A stretch of 64,000 bases of DNA, from positions 1,302,001 to 1,366,000 of the forward strand of contig CAWKFA010000015.1 in NCBI GenBank assembly GCA_963848825.1, given 5' to 3'. The stretch comes from CAVVSQ01 sp963848825. GTDB taxonomy: Bacteria; Planctomycetota; Planctomycetia; Gemmatales; Gemmataceae. The notes below the pieces were generated by a model, which did not search any database, was not told the DNA's origin, and worked only from the letters and a program-made list of their open reading frames with translations. The number at the start of each line of letters is the position of its first letter. Within the stretch, counting starts at the first letter, position 1. Both the position numbers and the translations under genes were made by a program. Shown piece by piece: positions 63,652-64,000 of this stretch.

Positions 63652-64000
63652 ATGAATTGTGCGTTGTTGTCGCTCGTGCTTGTCGCTGGTATTGGTGACG
63701 TGGCAATCGGCGAAGTGGTGCCGGAGAAGACAGGTGCCGACAAGTCGGTTGCGCAGGCCTATGTTCCCAGAGAAGGGGACCTGGTTTTCTTCGACGACCA
63801 CAATCCCTTTTGGACGGTGCTTTTTCTTTGGGCGGGAACGGGGCCGCCGCTTCACGTCGGCATCGTCGTCAAAAAGGAGGACGGCAACCTGGCGGTGCTC
63901 GAGGCGGGGCCAGATGATACCATCTGGGTCACGATACAGGATTTGAAGACTCGCCTGCCCAAGTTTGTGGAAGATTACCAGGGCACCATCACGGTGCGTC
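63652..64000 (+). CDS. C92-type (YiiX/YaeF-like) papain-fold protein, 3' partial at the window end
   Basis: ATG at 63652 with GAGGGA at 63641-63646; the frame is open to the edge, so the C-terminal Cys region is missing. MNCALLSLVLVAGIGDVAIGE is a signal peptide. Then VPREGDLVFFDDHNPFWTV, a His in PLHVGIVVKKEDGNLAVLEAGPDDTIWV and TIQDLKTRL. It aligns with the gene at 12187-12908 (YVPxxGD, NxFW, HxGI, DGxLAxLEAGPxDT), giving two paralogues in the window. Expected: an exported amidase/lipase of the NlpC/P60 superfamily. Confidence 0.78.
   Translation, partial: MNCALLSLVLVAGIGDVAIGEVVPEKTGADKSVAQAYVPREGDLVFFDDHNPFWTVLFLWAGTGPPLHVGIVVKKEDGNLAVLEAGPDDTIWVTIQDLKTRLPKFVEDYQGTITVR

Overview
The window looks like a chromosomal segment of a planctomycete, most likely of the Gemmata/Gemmataceae type. 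This is an inference from gene content: pseudopilins with the RRAFTLVELLVVIAIIG leader, a protein joining TPRs to two RNA-polymerase alpha-CTD modules, a secreted WxxGxW-repeat protein, large membrane proteins ending in a spermidine-synthase-like domain, a DUF3500 Tat protein, a G8/CEMIP-like beta-helix protein, a divergent sigma factor and many REP-type repeats in GC-rich DNA. No rRNA, tRNA, prophage or CRISPR array was seen.

Layout. 1-12.9 kb holds the end of a large Ig-like surface protein, an M16 protease pair (one active, one inactive), a GNAT, acetyl-CoA synthetase, a secreted beta-propeller fusion, a WxxGxW-repeat protein, a YceI/membrane-protein pair, a Ser/Thr kinase and a C92-type papain-fold protein. 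13.3-31.6 kb is a type IV pilus / type II secretion-like cluster: two PilB/GspE ATPases, PilT, PilC, five pseudopilins and a giant PilX/GspK-like protein. 32-35 kb has a Thr-nucleophile asparaginase, then an IS200-like (Y1/HUH) transposase-fold gene framed on both sides by arrays of one palindromic repeat. 35-41.3 kb is a tandem pair of ~988-aa membrane/spermidine-synthase-like proteins. 41.4-50.3 kb holds an RNA methyltransferase, the TPR/alpha-CTD protein, a double GNAT, a PYROXD2-like oxidoreductase, the G8 protein and the DUF3500 protein. 50.6-56.1 kb holds two small Cys-rich exported proteins and a fatty-acyl-AMP ligase / acyl carrier protein / MBOAT / SGNH set that parallels dltABCD. 56.3-64 kb holds an orphan nitrile-hydratase-accessory-like gene, PEP carboxylase, a caspase-like EF-hand protein, small secreted proteins, a sigma factor and a second C92-type protein cut by the window end.

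Two points matter most. First, the repeat arrays at 33.04-33.71 and 34.61-34.98 kb, with a dispersed pair at 7.9-8.05 kb, look like a REP/RAYT system of an unfamiliar kind whose transposase-fold protein appears to be two fused Y1 domains, one dead. Second, at least 20 single-base frameshifts break otherwise well conserved genes. Most fit gain or loss of one base in short G/C runs, so they are probably residual assembly errors. I annotate those genes over their full span and state where the frame changes.
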